A stretch of 64,000 nucleotides of DNA, from contig JAKZHN010000066.1 of NCBI GenBank assembly GCA_037179335.1, positions 1 through 64,000 on the forward strand. The letters run 5' to 3'. Position 1 is the first letter of the stretch. Each line of letters begins with the position of its first letter. The stretch is from Cyclaneusma minus. Taxonomy: Eukaryota; Ascomycota; Leotiomycetes; Marthamycetales; Marthamycetaceae. The notes under the pieces were generated by a model. It searched no databases. It had not been told where the DNA came from and saw only the letters and a program-made list of their open reading frames with translations. A program made the position numbers and the translations under genes. Positions 20,743 through 32,055 of this stretch are shown here, one piece after another.

Positions 20743-22704
20743 TCACAGCCGAGCCTTCGAGTCGACCACCCCCTCACTCAACCCCGTTCTCTCCCACCAG
20801 AATTCCGTCTCCTTTCTCCTCCACCCATCTCTCCACATCATCGCCACCGTGCCCCTGACCTGACTCAACAGCCCCTGCTGCTCCTCCTTCGACAAGTCGT
20901 CAAAGCCAGGTGTCGTTGCCATCACCTCGCGCTCCTTATTCCCGCCACCAATGACCATGACAAACATGCCGTTCGGCTCAAACTTCTCCCAAGGCGGTCT
21001 CTGCCCGAAGCGTTTCCTCACAGCATTCGGATCTCCCGTGAGAACGAAGCTTGTGAGGTATGAATGGAAGTGGCCTGTAATTGCATGCTGCGTTTCCGAA
21101 ATGCTGCGGATGCCTTCGTCGTAGTATGTATATGCGTCGTGCGCACCGTGATCTACGCCGCCTCGTGAGGTACCAGCCTCTACGTCGAAATGATACAGAT
21201 ATACAGGTGAAGGATCTTCCGTATCTTCGGATATAAATTTCGCGGTTTGTCGGACCGGTGCTATGTATGCGTATTGTGAGTACGCGGCTTCCAGCCTCGA
21301 AAATTGAAGTCCTAAGCCAGCCCTGTTGGGGAGCTTCGCATATGGACTGTCTTCGTGGACGACCGGATCGGGAAATAGTTCGTTTAAGGCGTCCATGTCG
21401 GATGGAGATAGTTGAGGGATAAGAGTCCTGAAGAAGGAGTTGAAGGCGATTGAGGACCAGGCGCGAGCGGGAACGAACATGGCACCCTCGTTGGTGTTAT
21501 AGCCTGTCAACACTGGCATCTTATTCCAGTCACCGCGCATCCACTTCGCGATAGGGGCATCGGTAATAATTGAAGAGTTATGGCTGGATGGTGCGATGCA
21601 GGGCTGGAAGGGCCAACGGACCTCGGCGTTATAGTGATAGAAAGTGGATACAGAAGCTTCATGTATCTTTTGCCATGGAAGAGCGCGGAGGTGCGCCATG
21701 ATAGTGTATGGCGGGAAAGATGAGGGAATATGCAATTGGCCCAGGAAATGGTCAAGTTGTTCGCGGTAAAGATCGGAGTCGTAGGGGAGGACAGCACGAG
21801 AAGTAGGAGCACCGGACTCGAGAATTGCTCGGTGAAATAAACGGGGTCCAGAGGTGTCGAGGAGATGATGGCCCACAGAATGCGCTCCAGCAGAAAAGCC
21901 AGCGAGCGTCACATTGTTTGGATCTCCTCCAAATGCGGCGATATTCCCCTTCACCCACTCGAGCGCGGCCCGCTGGTCCCTCAAGCCTAGATTCAATCCC
22001 TCTTCTGCTGCCAGCATCTCACTAGGCAAGAAACCCAGGGCTCCCAGTCGATAATTGATCGTAACGCCCAGCATCGGCTCAGCACTCCAGGCCACAAAAG
22101 TCCCCATATCCCACATACTTGCCGTGCCCATGTTGAACGAGCCGCCGTGGATGTACACCATTACAGGCATCTTCCGATGTTTCTCGCCTTGCTCGGCCCT
22201 TTGATGTCGCGGCCTGAAAATGTTGAGGTTTAAGCAGTTTTCACTCACGTTCACTTCAGGGCGCCCGAGACCGTTTGGACAACGATCACCCCATTTATTC
22301 GCTTGGAAAATAGCATTTGAGGCATTGGCGGGTCTTGGCGGACGAAACCTGTTCTCGCCCCCCGTGTCGAGGGCATAGGGGACTCCCAGAAAGTATTCGA
22401 TAATCTGCGGATACGAATGGTTCTGGCTGTTGTAGTCGCCAACATACGTGCCCTGGGCGAGGGTAACAGTCGGGCGGGTGCCTTGTATAAGCATTGGGCG
22501 GGTAATATAATGGTAGGCGGCGAATCGGTCGGCGAGAAAGACGATGCTGCTCAGGAGAGAGATAACGGTGAAAATCTGGAGAAGGCGACGTCGTTGGTGG
22601 GGTTCGAGATCGAGATCTTCCGTCTCGGCTGCTGCCGACCGGGTCTCGGACATGGGTGCCATGCGATCGCTGCAAGAATAATGCTTGGCAGGCCTCCTCT
22701 GCAT
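20743..22704 (-). CDS. Type-B carboxylesterase/cholinesterase-family, single-pass membrane protein
   Basis: Intronless, 653 residues. After a short hydrophilic N-terminus there is one hydrophobic segment at about 41-59 (LLQIFTVISLLSSIVFLA), giving a type II membrane anchor with the catalytic domain outside the cytosol. Type-B features follow: the LGVPYA start, ENCLNLNIF (about 155-163), oxyanion HGG at 186-188 and the nucleophile elbow GFSAGAHS with Ser271. The Glu is in TGYNTNEGAMF and the His in DHGAHDAY. Several NxS/T sites are consistent with glycosylation. The first Met is at 22704, but Met15 or Met18 could be the true start. The substrate is unknown; fungal homologues include secreted esterases and lipases. 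Confidence 0.88.
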   Translation of the reverse strand: MQRRPAKHYSCSDRMAPMSETRSAAAETEDLDLEPHQRRRLLQIFTVISLLSSIVFLADRFAAYHYITRPMLIQGTRPTVTLAQGTYVGDYNSQNHSYPQIIEYFLGVPYALDTGGENRFRPPRPANASNAIFQANKWGDRCPNGLGRPEVNVSENCLNLNIFRPRHQRAEQGEKHRKMPVMVYIHGGSFNMGTASMWDMGTFVAWSAEPMLGVTINYRLGALGFLPSEMLAAEEGLNLGLRDQRAALEWVKGNIAAFGGDPNNVTLAGFSAGAHSVGHHLLDTSGPRLFHRAILESGAPTSRAVLPYDSDLYREQLDHFLGQLHIPSSFPPYTIMAHLRALPWQKIHEASVSTFYHYNAEVRWPFQPCIAPSSHNSSIITDAPIAKWMRGDWNKMPVLTGYNTNEGAMFVPARAWSSIAFNSFFRTLIPQLSPSDMDALNELFPDPVVHEDSPYAKLPNRAGLGLQFSRLEAAYSQYAYIAPVRQTAKFISEDTEDPSPVYLYHFDVEAGTSRGGVDHGAHDAYTYYDEGIRSISETQHAITGHFHSYLTSFVLTGDPNAVRKRFGQRPPWEKFEPNGMFVMVIGGGNKEREVMATTPGFDDLSKEEQQGLLSQVRGTVAMMWRDGWRRKETEFWWERTGLSEGVVDSKARL

Positions 22705-23913
22705 CTGCCGGGCTCAGGGTCGGTGTGACAGCATAAAGAATGCAAGAAACATGAAAAGAGTCCTCTTTGGGGGGATGATTGACGAGGACAAGATAATGAA
22801 TTTTGCTACTTTGGCTGGAAAGACCCTGTTGTTGGCTTGACACTCCCGCCGAGCTCTACCACAATGTGGAATCCAGGGGCGAGAGCGCAGCGCGCAGAAC
22901 GACCTAGCTGGCGGGAAGCTGCGTCGCAGCCACTCTCCCACTTCTAGCCCAACACAGCAAGGGCGACCGAATACCGATAACATCTGGAGCAAAGTGGCTG
23001 ACTGAAGCTCCTCTCGAGCCTAGGCGCCGGCTAGAACTGGCCAAGGGGATTGATTATACCATACATGTATGGAAGTTGTTGAGATGGCCCACCCACGTGG
23101 CAGCGGTGGGACGAAAGAAATGCGTCGGAGTACATGCTTTGGTTTCAAGCTATGTGTTAGCAGCAAGTCAAGTCAGCGAGTATTGGGAACAATCAACAAA
23201 CCCAGGGTTTGGGTAACTCAAAAACTCATATCTCAAGGACTTTGAGATAGATAATATTTAAACTCAAACCAATTGAGATAGATTAGTATAAAATATCTAA
23301 TTATCTCAAATATCTCAAGATAATTATAAATTGCGCTAAAATTAGCTTTTTTATAATTATAATTATATATTTGCTTTATATATTACAATTTAGCTAAAAA
23401 TATAGGCAAATATTACGCTTATTTAATCAATATTATCTCAAGTTAAGTTAGATACAAATAAGTTTCCCGTACCCTGAAACCAATCATGAGAAAACAGAAG
23501 CATGAGTCTTGAATTTCTGCATAACGACATAACCTCGTGAGAACCATAACCCATATCCCGTCACCAAGAACCTCCTTTGCTAGTTGTCTTTTGCGACTTG
23601 AAGCAGAATGAATATTCAGTACGCTGATACTCCTTCGTTCCCCGATCTGCTGCCCAACCGTGTGTGGCAGATCACTGCTTAGCCTTCCTAACACCAAAAT
23701 ATCAAGATGGGTATCGAATACAACTCCCCATACCCGACGCTCAAACAAAATACCTTCCACGAGACACGATTACCAAACTCAAACACCCACAGTAAACCTG
23801 CATCACCAAGTTAGGGACCCTCAGACACGGTCGACCGACATCGTTCACCCATGCCGAAAAGATAATTCAACCACCGTATGACCCGAGCGCAAATGGATGG
23901 ATGAGTCGCAAAG
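22705..23913. other. Intergenic region with AT-rich island
   Basis: Upstream of the carboxylesterase. It contains TACATGTA at 23062-23069 and the AT-rich island at 23215-23460; the rest shows no coding signal. Confidence 0.5.
23215..23460. repeat. AT-rich island with six TATCTCAA motifs
   Basis: About 245 bp of very AT-rich sequence in an otherwise balanced region. TATCTCAA occurs at 23229, 23302, 23311 and 23434, and its complement TTGAGATA at 23242 and 23273. High TpA content and near absence of CpG suit RIP-mutated repeat debris, but no open frame or transposon domain remains. Confidence 0.6.
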
Positions 23914-26187
23914 TTAGGCCTTCAAGCCCAACTGACCCCCGGGGCCGTACCCAGCCGAAAGACCTTGGTCGCCTTCAGCCCTCTTCTTGGTCTTGTGCTT
24001 CTCCGCCCACTCACGGCTAGCCTGTCGGCCTCTCTCAGCAGCCTCTGCCCTGGCCCTCTTCGCAGCATCTTCGCGCTTCCTCTTCTCGTCTTGGAGCTCA
24101 CCCTGCATCTGCGTGTCGCGATTGTAAATCTCCTTGGCACGCTGACGCTGGGTCTGCGTCTCCTCATTCGATACGGAATGCTGCGACGAATGTCCGCTGC
24201 TAGCCATCGACTTTCGGATACTGCCTGGGCGAGGACCGGGACCACGGTGAAGTGGAGCGGGGGTGTTTGCCAATGCCTTTTCGTTGGCGAGAATGGATGG
24301 ACGACTCGATCCTATCATAGACTGGCGTCTTCCGATGCTGCCTTGCTCCCAAATGGGTGCGCTCTCGGAGGACAAGATTGACTTGCGAGCCCGGCTAGCG
24401 ACTGTCTCGCGAGGAAGTGTGCTCGGAGCAGCGCGACTCATTGGCCTGGCCTTGAATTCACGACGCTTCTTCTCTTCCTCTTGCTGCTTCTTGAGCTGTG
24501 CTTCATGGAGTTCCCTCTTCCTCCGAGACAAAGCTTCGCCAGGTAGTTCGAAGGCAGGTCTGGTAGGAGGCTTGGTGGACTTGATTCTTGGTGTCAAAAC
24601 GGCAGTCGCAACACTATCTTCTGTTCCACGTTGAGAGATTCGGGCCTCACGAGCTTCTTTGATCCTTTTAGCCACAGCGTCGCCGGACAGCTCAAAACTT
24701 GATTTGGTTGGTTGTTTCGTAGACTTAGCTGCAGGTTTTGGGGGCAAGAGGCTGGTAGGGCGTTTGATCGTTCCCTGTTGTCTCACCCTCAATCCGGTTG
24801 CTGGAGTTGGGGAGGAGTCTGGTGCCTCAAAGGCGGATTTCAAAATTGCTGACTTAGACCTCCTTAACAGAGGGCCCGACTGCACCTCCGTGGGCTTGAC
24901 ACGCAGCGACATTTGGCCTGGCTTGGCGGTGACCACCGATCCGGGCTTCCCCTCTTTCAAGGCCCTCACGACTTCATTGGCCATGGTCTGAGTCTTGCTG
25001 CCAGACTTGGCAAAGCGACGGAGATTCGAAGAAATAAGGGGTCCTTGAGGCTTTTGCTCCTCAGCCCACTTGAGCACGGGAGAGATGACACGCTCTGCAG
25101 CCGTAGCTTGGCCAAGAGCTTGAATGTCTTCTTCCAATTGCTCTTCCAGTCGGTCAAGTTCATCGACGGAGTCTTCGATTCGGATTACTGGCTTCGCGGG
25201 CGAGCGTTCTGTAATCTTGTCAACGAACGAGTCATCAGAGTCAGCTTCTTTCGCCGGGGACATTTTCTCCTTAGCTTCGCAAGCTCTCTCGACCTCTTCC
25301 AAGGTAAGTACATTCAGCTTCACAGTGACAGACGATGTATCACTGCGAGTCTCCTCTGTGATTTCAGTAACACTAGAAGCTTCTGCACTGGTCTTCTGGG
25401 AAACCGTGACAGCATTCCATGGCACAGCGGCATTAATAGTCGAGGGCGAGGAAGCTGCAAGAGGAATAGTGGGTGGCGACGCCCACTTGCATCTGTCAAG
25501 CGTCGACGGAGCTGCAGCTGAGACCGATAGGTTAGCCTTTGCATTGAAAAACGTATTCATGAAAAAAATCCGTCCGTGGACAAGGAGCTTTTAACAAAAA
25601 CGACGGGAACGGAATTGGGATTTGGGCTGTGACTAGAAAAAGATTGTGTTGTAACTGGCTGACAAGGAGAACAGCAACTCGCTAGACTTACCGAATGTCT
25701 TGCCGGGACTGTACTGTAGTCCGTTGGCATTACCATTCCAGGAGGTCATTATGAGACTGTTCCGGGATATCACAGAATGGCTGTTATCGATCGCATCCGC
25801 GGTGATCTTGTCCCTGTTTTGGGAGTTGAAGACATGGTTATTGGGATCCTGGCGTGGAAGCGGAAGATCTGACTCCACAGCATCAGACTGAGCAGCGGCG
25901 GGTTGTTCTTCTGGGATACCTTCGGAAGAGTCGGCCTTCTTCTTCCTACCCTTTGCTTTCTTCTTCTTCCCACCGCCGATAGCTTGCTTGAAAGCAGCTT
26001 TCAAGCCCTTGAGCTCAGCATCGAGAACGACTTGGTCGGGAGCCATGACATTTTCTTGCGAGTGGCTGGGTTGACCGAGAGGAGCTCCGGGGTGGTGTGA
26101 CAGGTCGAAAGGGTAGTGTGAGACAGATGAGTGCGACTCTGGATGGTCTTCCAGGATGCCGGCCATGGACATTGTCGTTCGCAACAT
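23914..26187 (-). CDS. Uncharacterised protein with TPX2-like motifs
   Basis: Two exons on the minus strand (26187-25692, 25517-23914) encode 699 residues. The intron (174 bp) has a GTAAGT donor and a GCTAAC branch before CAG. The protein is largely disordered and basic. Residues near the middle show two copies of a motif of the form SFELSGDAVAKRIKEAREAR / AFELPGEALSRRKRELHEAQ. The second continues into a charged helix and FKARPMSRAAPSTLP. This phenylalanine-started helix ending in an FKARPM motif matches the C-terminal repeats of TPX2-family microtubule/spindle proteins. The N-terminal region has a Lys-rich KKKKAKGRKKK patch (possible nuclear signal); the C-terminal 90 residues are a charged Arg/Glu helix. 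Family membership is an inference; the function is not established. It sits next to Dad2 and Shugoshin. Confidence 0.65.
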
Positions 26188-26767
26188 GGTGTCGATGACG
26201 GATTGAGTAGCGGGAGATCAACGTGGTTGGTGGACCAGAAGAGCCGTCTCGACGGTAAGCTACCAGAATCCCGAACGGAGATCAGTGGAGCTGATCCACG
26301 GCTAAGGTCGCGGCTGTGAATGCGTCCAAAATTGTCCAGACGACTGAATAGCTATGTCTTGAGCACGCGAAGAGGGATTGATGAGCAAGTGGAAGCACTC
26401 GAGCAATTGTGGTGATGGGTGTTGGAGGGAGGGGAGCTCTCGAGCCTGCTCTCTACAGATGTCAACAGTTACACCTGATAATTGCCCGGGTAACACAGTC
26501 GCGCTTTCCTTCAGGACGCGTCGGATTTTTCACGTGTTGGGGAAGAAAAGCAGAAGAATTTAGGATCTGCGAGCGGGTTACAGTCAATCAATGAACGCGT
26601 ATTCGAGCACAACCCTTAGGTATTTTGGGTTAAGAGGTGGACTTGACTAACAAACCTCTTCAACCACCAAGCAAATTCCCGCTCGTCCCGATTACAACAC
26701 AATGCTCGGCTAGAACCCTTCTTTGAGTCTACTTATGGATTGGCAAGTCGCATGTAGCTCTCCTGGT
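26188..26767. other. Intergenic region between TPX2-like gene and Dad2
   Basis: Promoter of the TPX2-like gene plus the 3' flank of Dad2 (both minus strand). No further feature recognised. Confidence 0.45.
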
Positions 26768-27312
26768 TCAGGTACCAGACTCAGTAGCGGCTTCAACATT
26801 CTGCTGAAGAGTAGGCGCATGTTCTGTCGGGATTCTGACGAGAGTCTGGGGAAGTGGCACATCTGAGTCTCCAGCGGGAGCCACGGCTTCGGCTCCTTCT
26901 TCGTCGTCTTTGGGCTGCGGTATTTTCACTGAAATCAATCAGAACTAGCTATACTAAATAGCTGATATGACAACTTACTTGACGCCATGTTGATAGTTTG
27001 CAGCACATTATGCCAGTTGCTAAGAACAGCAGCAACAGCTAAGTGAGGTCAAAACTTGTTCTCTTCATATACTTGTCCCAAGACCTTCTGCATACCTTCG
27101 GTGCCATCTGACAGCGTGGCTAGTTTCTCTTCGAGCATCTGCATCTGGCCAGCAAGGGCGGCGCTGAGATCTCTCAGTTGCTTGAGATTCTCCAGCTCTG
27201 CCTTCTTCTCGTTGATGCGCGCCAGCAAGATGGGCGATTGACCGGTAGGGTTCACATTGATCGAGGTCTGGCGCCCATGAGATCCCATGGCGGTGCGATT
27301 TGGATACGACAT
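26768..27312 (-). CDS. dad2: DASH/Dam1 complex subunit Dad2
   Basis: Three exons on the minus strand (27312-27096, 27038-26979, 26928-26768) encode 145 residues. The core ILLARINEKKAELENLKQLR, then LSAALAGQMQMLEEKLATLSDGTE, continues after splicing as AVAAVLSNWHNVLQTINMAS, which is the Dad2 signature. Without splicing the frame ends early, so the introns (57 and 50 bp) are needed. Dad2 belongs to the fungus-specific outer-kinetochore ring that couples chromosomes to microtubules. The remainder is a Pro/Glu-rich C-terminal tail typical of filamentous fungi. It is divergent from Shugoshin, with 560 bp between the starts. Confidence 0.92.
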
Positions 27313-27872
27313 CTTGGGCCGGAGGGATGGACTTTGGACTGAAGGATGTGTGTATACCGACGATCAAAGCAGAATTGCCCGCGGATTTTCGAAGATGTGG
27401 TTGTGCTTACTGGACCGCACTGTGTGCATGTGGGGAACGCGAACCTCAATCAAGTGTACATGTAAAGTCGGAGGTTCGAGGAATCAAGGTCGGCATCACC
27501 AGCCAAGAGATATCTGGCGCAGTTCCTGGTAACTAGTTGGTTTTATTACTAATTATGTATTGAGACCAAGTATTGATGTCAATTGCAAACACGCTAATAA
27601 TCTCCGCGCTAAAGATTTGATAGCGAAATAGTAATGCTGCTAGCACGGTTGCTGGGAGCAAGGGTCCGGTCGGCAACACGACTCCGCTTCAGGCAATTTG
27701 TTTACTCCCAAGAATTTCTGCCGACACCACCATCGTTGGACATGCACTTGCTCCCACCACCCACCTTAGCTGCGAGCAGTATCGCTTAGCCCGCCGAGCG
27801 GACAGACATCCTATTGCCCCCCCATTGCTTCATGTTCAACTCCATCCACCATACTGGCGCATGACAACTAAC
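27313..27872. promoter_or_regulatory. Divergent promoter region, Dad2 / Shugoshin
   Basis: 560 bp between two mitotic genes transcribed apart, so a shared cell-cycle promoter is plausible. It contains TACATGTA at 27457-27464. I did not find an obvious MCB (ACGCGT) box here. Confidence 0.5.
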
Positions 27873-30136
27873 ATGGCTCGCCTGAATGAGCCTGTTGCGT
27901 CGGGGGAGACGTTGGATTCCTGTGAGTCGCGGACCAGAGAACAAGACGATGTCGCAGCAATTCACTGACACGCTGCGCACATAGTGAAACGCAGATACCT
28001 ACGACAGAACCGAGATGTAGCTCGAGTGAATTCATCCCAGCAATTGAAGATCCGGGGCCTGGAGCTCGAGATATCCAGCCTCCTCACCGAAAACCTCGAG
28101 CTTCGTTCAACTATCATACGCCAGCAGCGCGAAATCGAAGCCAACAAACATGGACAGAATGCGACTCAAATCGCCCTCATCAAGTCTCAGTTGGAAGACA
28201 AACTACAGGAGCTATCAAGTTGGGTCGCATCGCTGGACCTTGAGCCGTCGAATGCGAGACAGGTTGATCGACCGACGAAAGCAGTGAAGCGATCATCGCA
28301 AGATAGCCCCAACCAAAAGAATTGGAGGAGAGATGAGCTTTTCGATGAGGAGGGTAGATTGCCACCGATCTTGGAGAATAAATATTACCCCCGACGGACT
28401 CTTGAGTATGCGACCTCTCCTCACCTAGATAACTACGGTACTAACATCCTCCCAGTGCTGCTGACCTTGCAGTCATCTTCTCCGACCCAGCCGCAGATAC
28501 CGATTCGCCTGATATTGGACCTCCCCCAGTATCGCAATTCGTCAATCCAGACCCCGTCAAAATCGACTTGCCTCAACCACAGGAACGTGCTGAGGATCCC
28601 GAGTCTGTTGAGATGGATCCTGTTCTGTCTGTCAATCTGGAGCAAAGGAGAAAGCGCAAGGATACGGGCGACTCGTCAACTTTCAGGAGATCCAGTACCG
28701 TTCAATCAGTCGCAGCCTCCGCCAAACCAGACACTAGCCAGCCATTGAAAACCAGCGCCAAGAGAAAGCTCAATATCAGAGATGACGAGGAACGAGAGAG
28801 CGCAGCGAGGCCGGCTCAAGTATCCCCTGACGAGTTCAAATACTCGAGGCGGATTCCCAAGGACCAGGAAAATGTACGGCCAGTTGCTAAGTCAAAGATT
28901 AAGAGCAGTATTGCACAGGGAAATTTGGTGCTCAAGGAAGACGGCCACAAGACCTCTCAGCCAAACACTGTAGCGCTAAGTCCACGAAAAGCGCTTGGTC
29001 CGAAGACCACAAACCAGGATGTTGCCAATTCGCCAAGGAAAGCTTCGAAGCCAGCACCGATCGTGGAAGAGATCAAACCGATCAAGAACGGGCAGCAGAA
29101 GAAAGACTCCGCACGAGACAAAGGGCGTGATCGAAAGGGTGGACTTCCATCACGCTCATTTACGGAACCTATATTGCAAACTACAGAGGTTGAACCGGAG
29201 CCAGAGACCCCAGCGGGCTTAGATCTCTTTTCTCCTCCCGATTCTCAACCGTCAACCATTAGGACAGAGTCGCGAGACACGCCACCACCATCTGGGCTAG
29301 GAGAATCCGCGGAAGGACACCGACCCAGCCGTAGAGCGAGAGCGAGCGTCAGCTATGCTGAGCCCAATCTTCGCGATAAGATGCGGCGACCGTCGAAGGC
29401 CCTGGTAGGAGCTGTTGATGGAGAAGGCAAGATGAACCGACCTGTCACAATCCCCGAAGGCAACGAATCTTCGCAGAAGCCCCGGCCAACATCTGTGGTC
29501 AAAGTTAAGGAGGAACCTGAAGCGGAAGATGCGTGGAAGAGCGAGAATGCCAACAGTCCTCTTAGTGGAAAGGGCCTCGCTGTAAACGATATGATGGCGA
29601 GTAGCATTGAACAACGACGTGGCAGAGCTAGCAAGCCCGAGGCTCCTGAAATGGCTGCAGAAAGCGGTTCGGATTCCAAGAGGGGTAGTGAAGTGGCTAA
29701 GAAGCTCAAAGCGGTGGAGGTGGAAAGGGGTCCGAAGCAGAGGCAATCGGCGGATGAGGATTTGCAGAAACGCGATATCTATGATTTCAGTTCCTCTTCC
29801 CCTGTCGAGGACATGGCGAACATTGAATTCCCAAAGGAGACGAAGAAAGCCGCCGGAAGACAGTCACGACGAGCATCATCGGCTGTACAGGATATGGTGG
29901 ACAATGATGGGCACAATGCCTCTGAGTCAGGGGATTCGAAGAAGCCTGTCACTGAGCGCAGAAGGCAGTCCACACTGGGAAGAAGCAGCTCAGTAAATTC
30001 GTCGGATGCAGGCAGTCGCCGGACGGCCGAAGGTGCACTGAAGAGGGCAAACAGCACGGCTGCACTGGATGGATCGGGTGAATCAGACAGCAGAACGGAA
30101 CGGCTTGCTGGAAGAAGGAGGAGCATGATGCTATAA
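27873..30136 (+). CDS. sgo1: Shugoshin (Sgo1)
   Basis: Exons 27873-27921, 27985-28405 and 28456-30136 encode 716 residues. An N-terminal coiled coil begins LKRRYLRQNRDVARVNSSQQ and extends to about residue 75; this is the shugoshin PP2A-binding coiled coil. A basic C-terminal SGO motif, RRARASVSYAEPNLRDKMRR, lies near 447-466. Together these define shugoshin, which protects centromeric cohesin and helps place the chromosomal passenger complex. The first intron (63 bp) follows MARLNEPVASGETLDS, a usual shugoshin start; an upstream in-frame ATG would add MTTN. The second intron (50 bp) has a CTAAC branch. The middle 370 residues are low-complexity, with several SP/TP sites. Strong call. Confidence 0.93.
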
Positions 30137-30480
30137 GTTTCATCGTTTCCAGATGGGCTATGAGGTAATGAGTGCTGGGGTAACGCCTGGCTTGGATAAG
30201 TGCGAGCGATAGTCATAGATATGTCTGGGATTCCTGTCAAAAAAGCACGACTATCTTCACAGATGGTGCTGGGGTCGGAGTTGTTGGATGGGGCTTTTTC
30301 TTAGCAAGCAAGGAGTTGGTTCGTTTCAATGTCATGAAAGCGATGAGAGATACCACTATACGTTTCTATGTTCTAACTACTAAGAGTTCTTTCAAACGTA
30401 ATGAGCTGGCAGATGACTTGGTTATTGTGCACATGCAATGGAGGACAGGAGACGTGCAGCGGGCTTGATTTATTATGGTA
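30137..30480. other. Convergent intergenic region
   Basis: 3' flanks of Shugoshin (+) and Vps29 (-). Nothing recognised. Confidence 0.5.
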
Positions 30481-31311
30481 TTATTCAGGAGCCGCAGATA
30501 AGTTCTTCGTAAAGGTGACCTTCTCAACCCCCACGCTCTCGGTGCCATTCGCGTCCTTCCTGAGCTGGTACACGTAAAGTGTAAGCGAGATGCCTTGGAC
30601 CTATCAAACACACACTCAAGTCAGCATCATTATCTCCAAAGGCCTTTGAAAACCCTCCAGCGCCAGCCCGGGGATATACGCAGCATTTAAGAGCCTCACC
30701 CGGGTCAAGAGAATCACAGCAGGTATCAACTCACATCCATCAAGCAAAAGCTTGGCACAACCTCCTCACTCTCCTCCATCCAGCCCGTAGTAAAAGCTCC
30801 CGTCGCACTTCCCGGATTCACGAAGAACTTATCGCCATACTCATAAGCATCAAACTTATGCGTACCGCCCCAGCACAACACATCCACATCCATCTTGTTC
30901 GCTTCCGCAAGCAGCAAATCGGCTTCGCGTGGCGCAACGACAGTGAAGCCTTCGAGGAATCCGATGCGTAGGGAACCGTGCTGTACGACGCCGGAGAGGG
31001 GTAGCGAGGCGTCGGCGGCGTCGTAGCGGCCGCGGACGAGCTTGAGGTCGGGGGAGATGGAGCGGAGGTAGTCGTAGACGGGGCGGGAGGTGAGGTTGCC
31101 GAGGGCGAGGACTTGGCCGATTTTGCCGGGAGTGAGGAGCTTCTTGAACTGGGAGGGTGTTAGTTCGGATTGGGTGAAGGTGGAGATTGAAGCTTGAACT
31201 GAACAAATGGATGCGTGAAAGGAAGAGATCATATCGTACCTTTGCGGGGATATCCAGGGCGCGGTCGGGGATGTGGAGGTCTCCTATGACCAGCACCAAG
31301 CGGGAGGCCAT
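30481..31311 (-). CDS. vps29: Retromer subunit Vps29
   Basis: Three exons on the minus strand (31311-31240, 31148-30735, 30600-30481) encode 201 residues, in the normal 180-230 range. The protein starts MASRLVLVIGDLHIPDRALD, followed by FKKLLTPGKIGQVLALGNLT, VRGRYD, THKFDAYEYGDKFFVNPGSA and the C-terminal strand GISLTLYVYQLRKD. This is the phosphodiesterase-like Vps29 fold that acts as a scaffold in the endosomal retromer together with Vps26 and Vps35. All junctions are phase 0; intron 1 carries an ACTAAC branch. It is divergent from the TMEM135-like gene. Very firm. Confidence 0.96.
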
Positions 31312-32055
31312 GATGGGCTGTCTGAGGGTTCGACTAGGTGGGTTATGCGCGGAGGGAGATGTTGGCGAGACGAGGCAATCCGCAGAACTAGAAATCGGCC
31401 GACACTATTGTATTGGCATTTGAGCAGCTGCCAAGCGGTCTGGCAGATCGATTGGGAGTGTTGCGGAGCGGATTGGGAGCTCGGTGTCGAGCTGTCGACG
31501 GAGAGGTGAGGTCGGGCGCGGCTGCCTCTCTGCCTTCTGCCTCGCTTGTCCGATGTCAACATTGAAGAGTTTAAAGGTGACAACTTCAGACACACCACAA
31601 ATTGCCCGTCTACTACCACTAACCACGATAATTATTTTGTTTGTAGAAAACAGATTATGTACTTCTTAGGTCTGGTGAGCCAATTCATTCCCGATTTATC
31701 TACATCGTTCCTATATCTCGTTACTTGGATTGTACGGTACCTCACTCATGAGGGGCGAATGCGCGTCCAGTGTATTGCGAAGGCGCAGAGCATAAGTAGG
31801 TAGGGACTCTGGCCCGAGAGACATGCTCCGGTATGTCTCCAGACTTTATATTTGTATGCAAGCATGCTTTGCAATTGCTGAGTCGAGCAATCATCAACGT
31901 CTGCTTATGTTAGTCGCGCACGGCGCTTGTGTGCATGAAAAGGGCAATGTCTTGTTGTCAGCAGTTTAGCCACCTCCTAGAGTAGCCGCAAAATATCAAC
32001 CGCTTTCACGCCTCGATCTTCCCCCACATCTCGACTGCCCAACTTTCACTCTACC
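31312..32055. promoter_or_regulatory. Divergent promoter region, Vps29 / TMEM135-like gene
   Basis: 744 bp between opposed starts. No recognisable elements; short open frames on both strands carry no motif. Confidence 0.4.
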
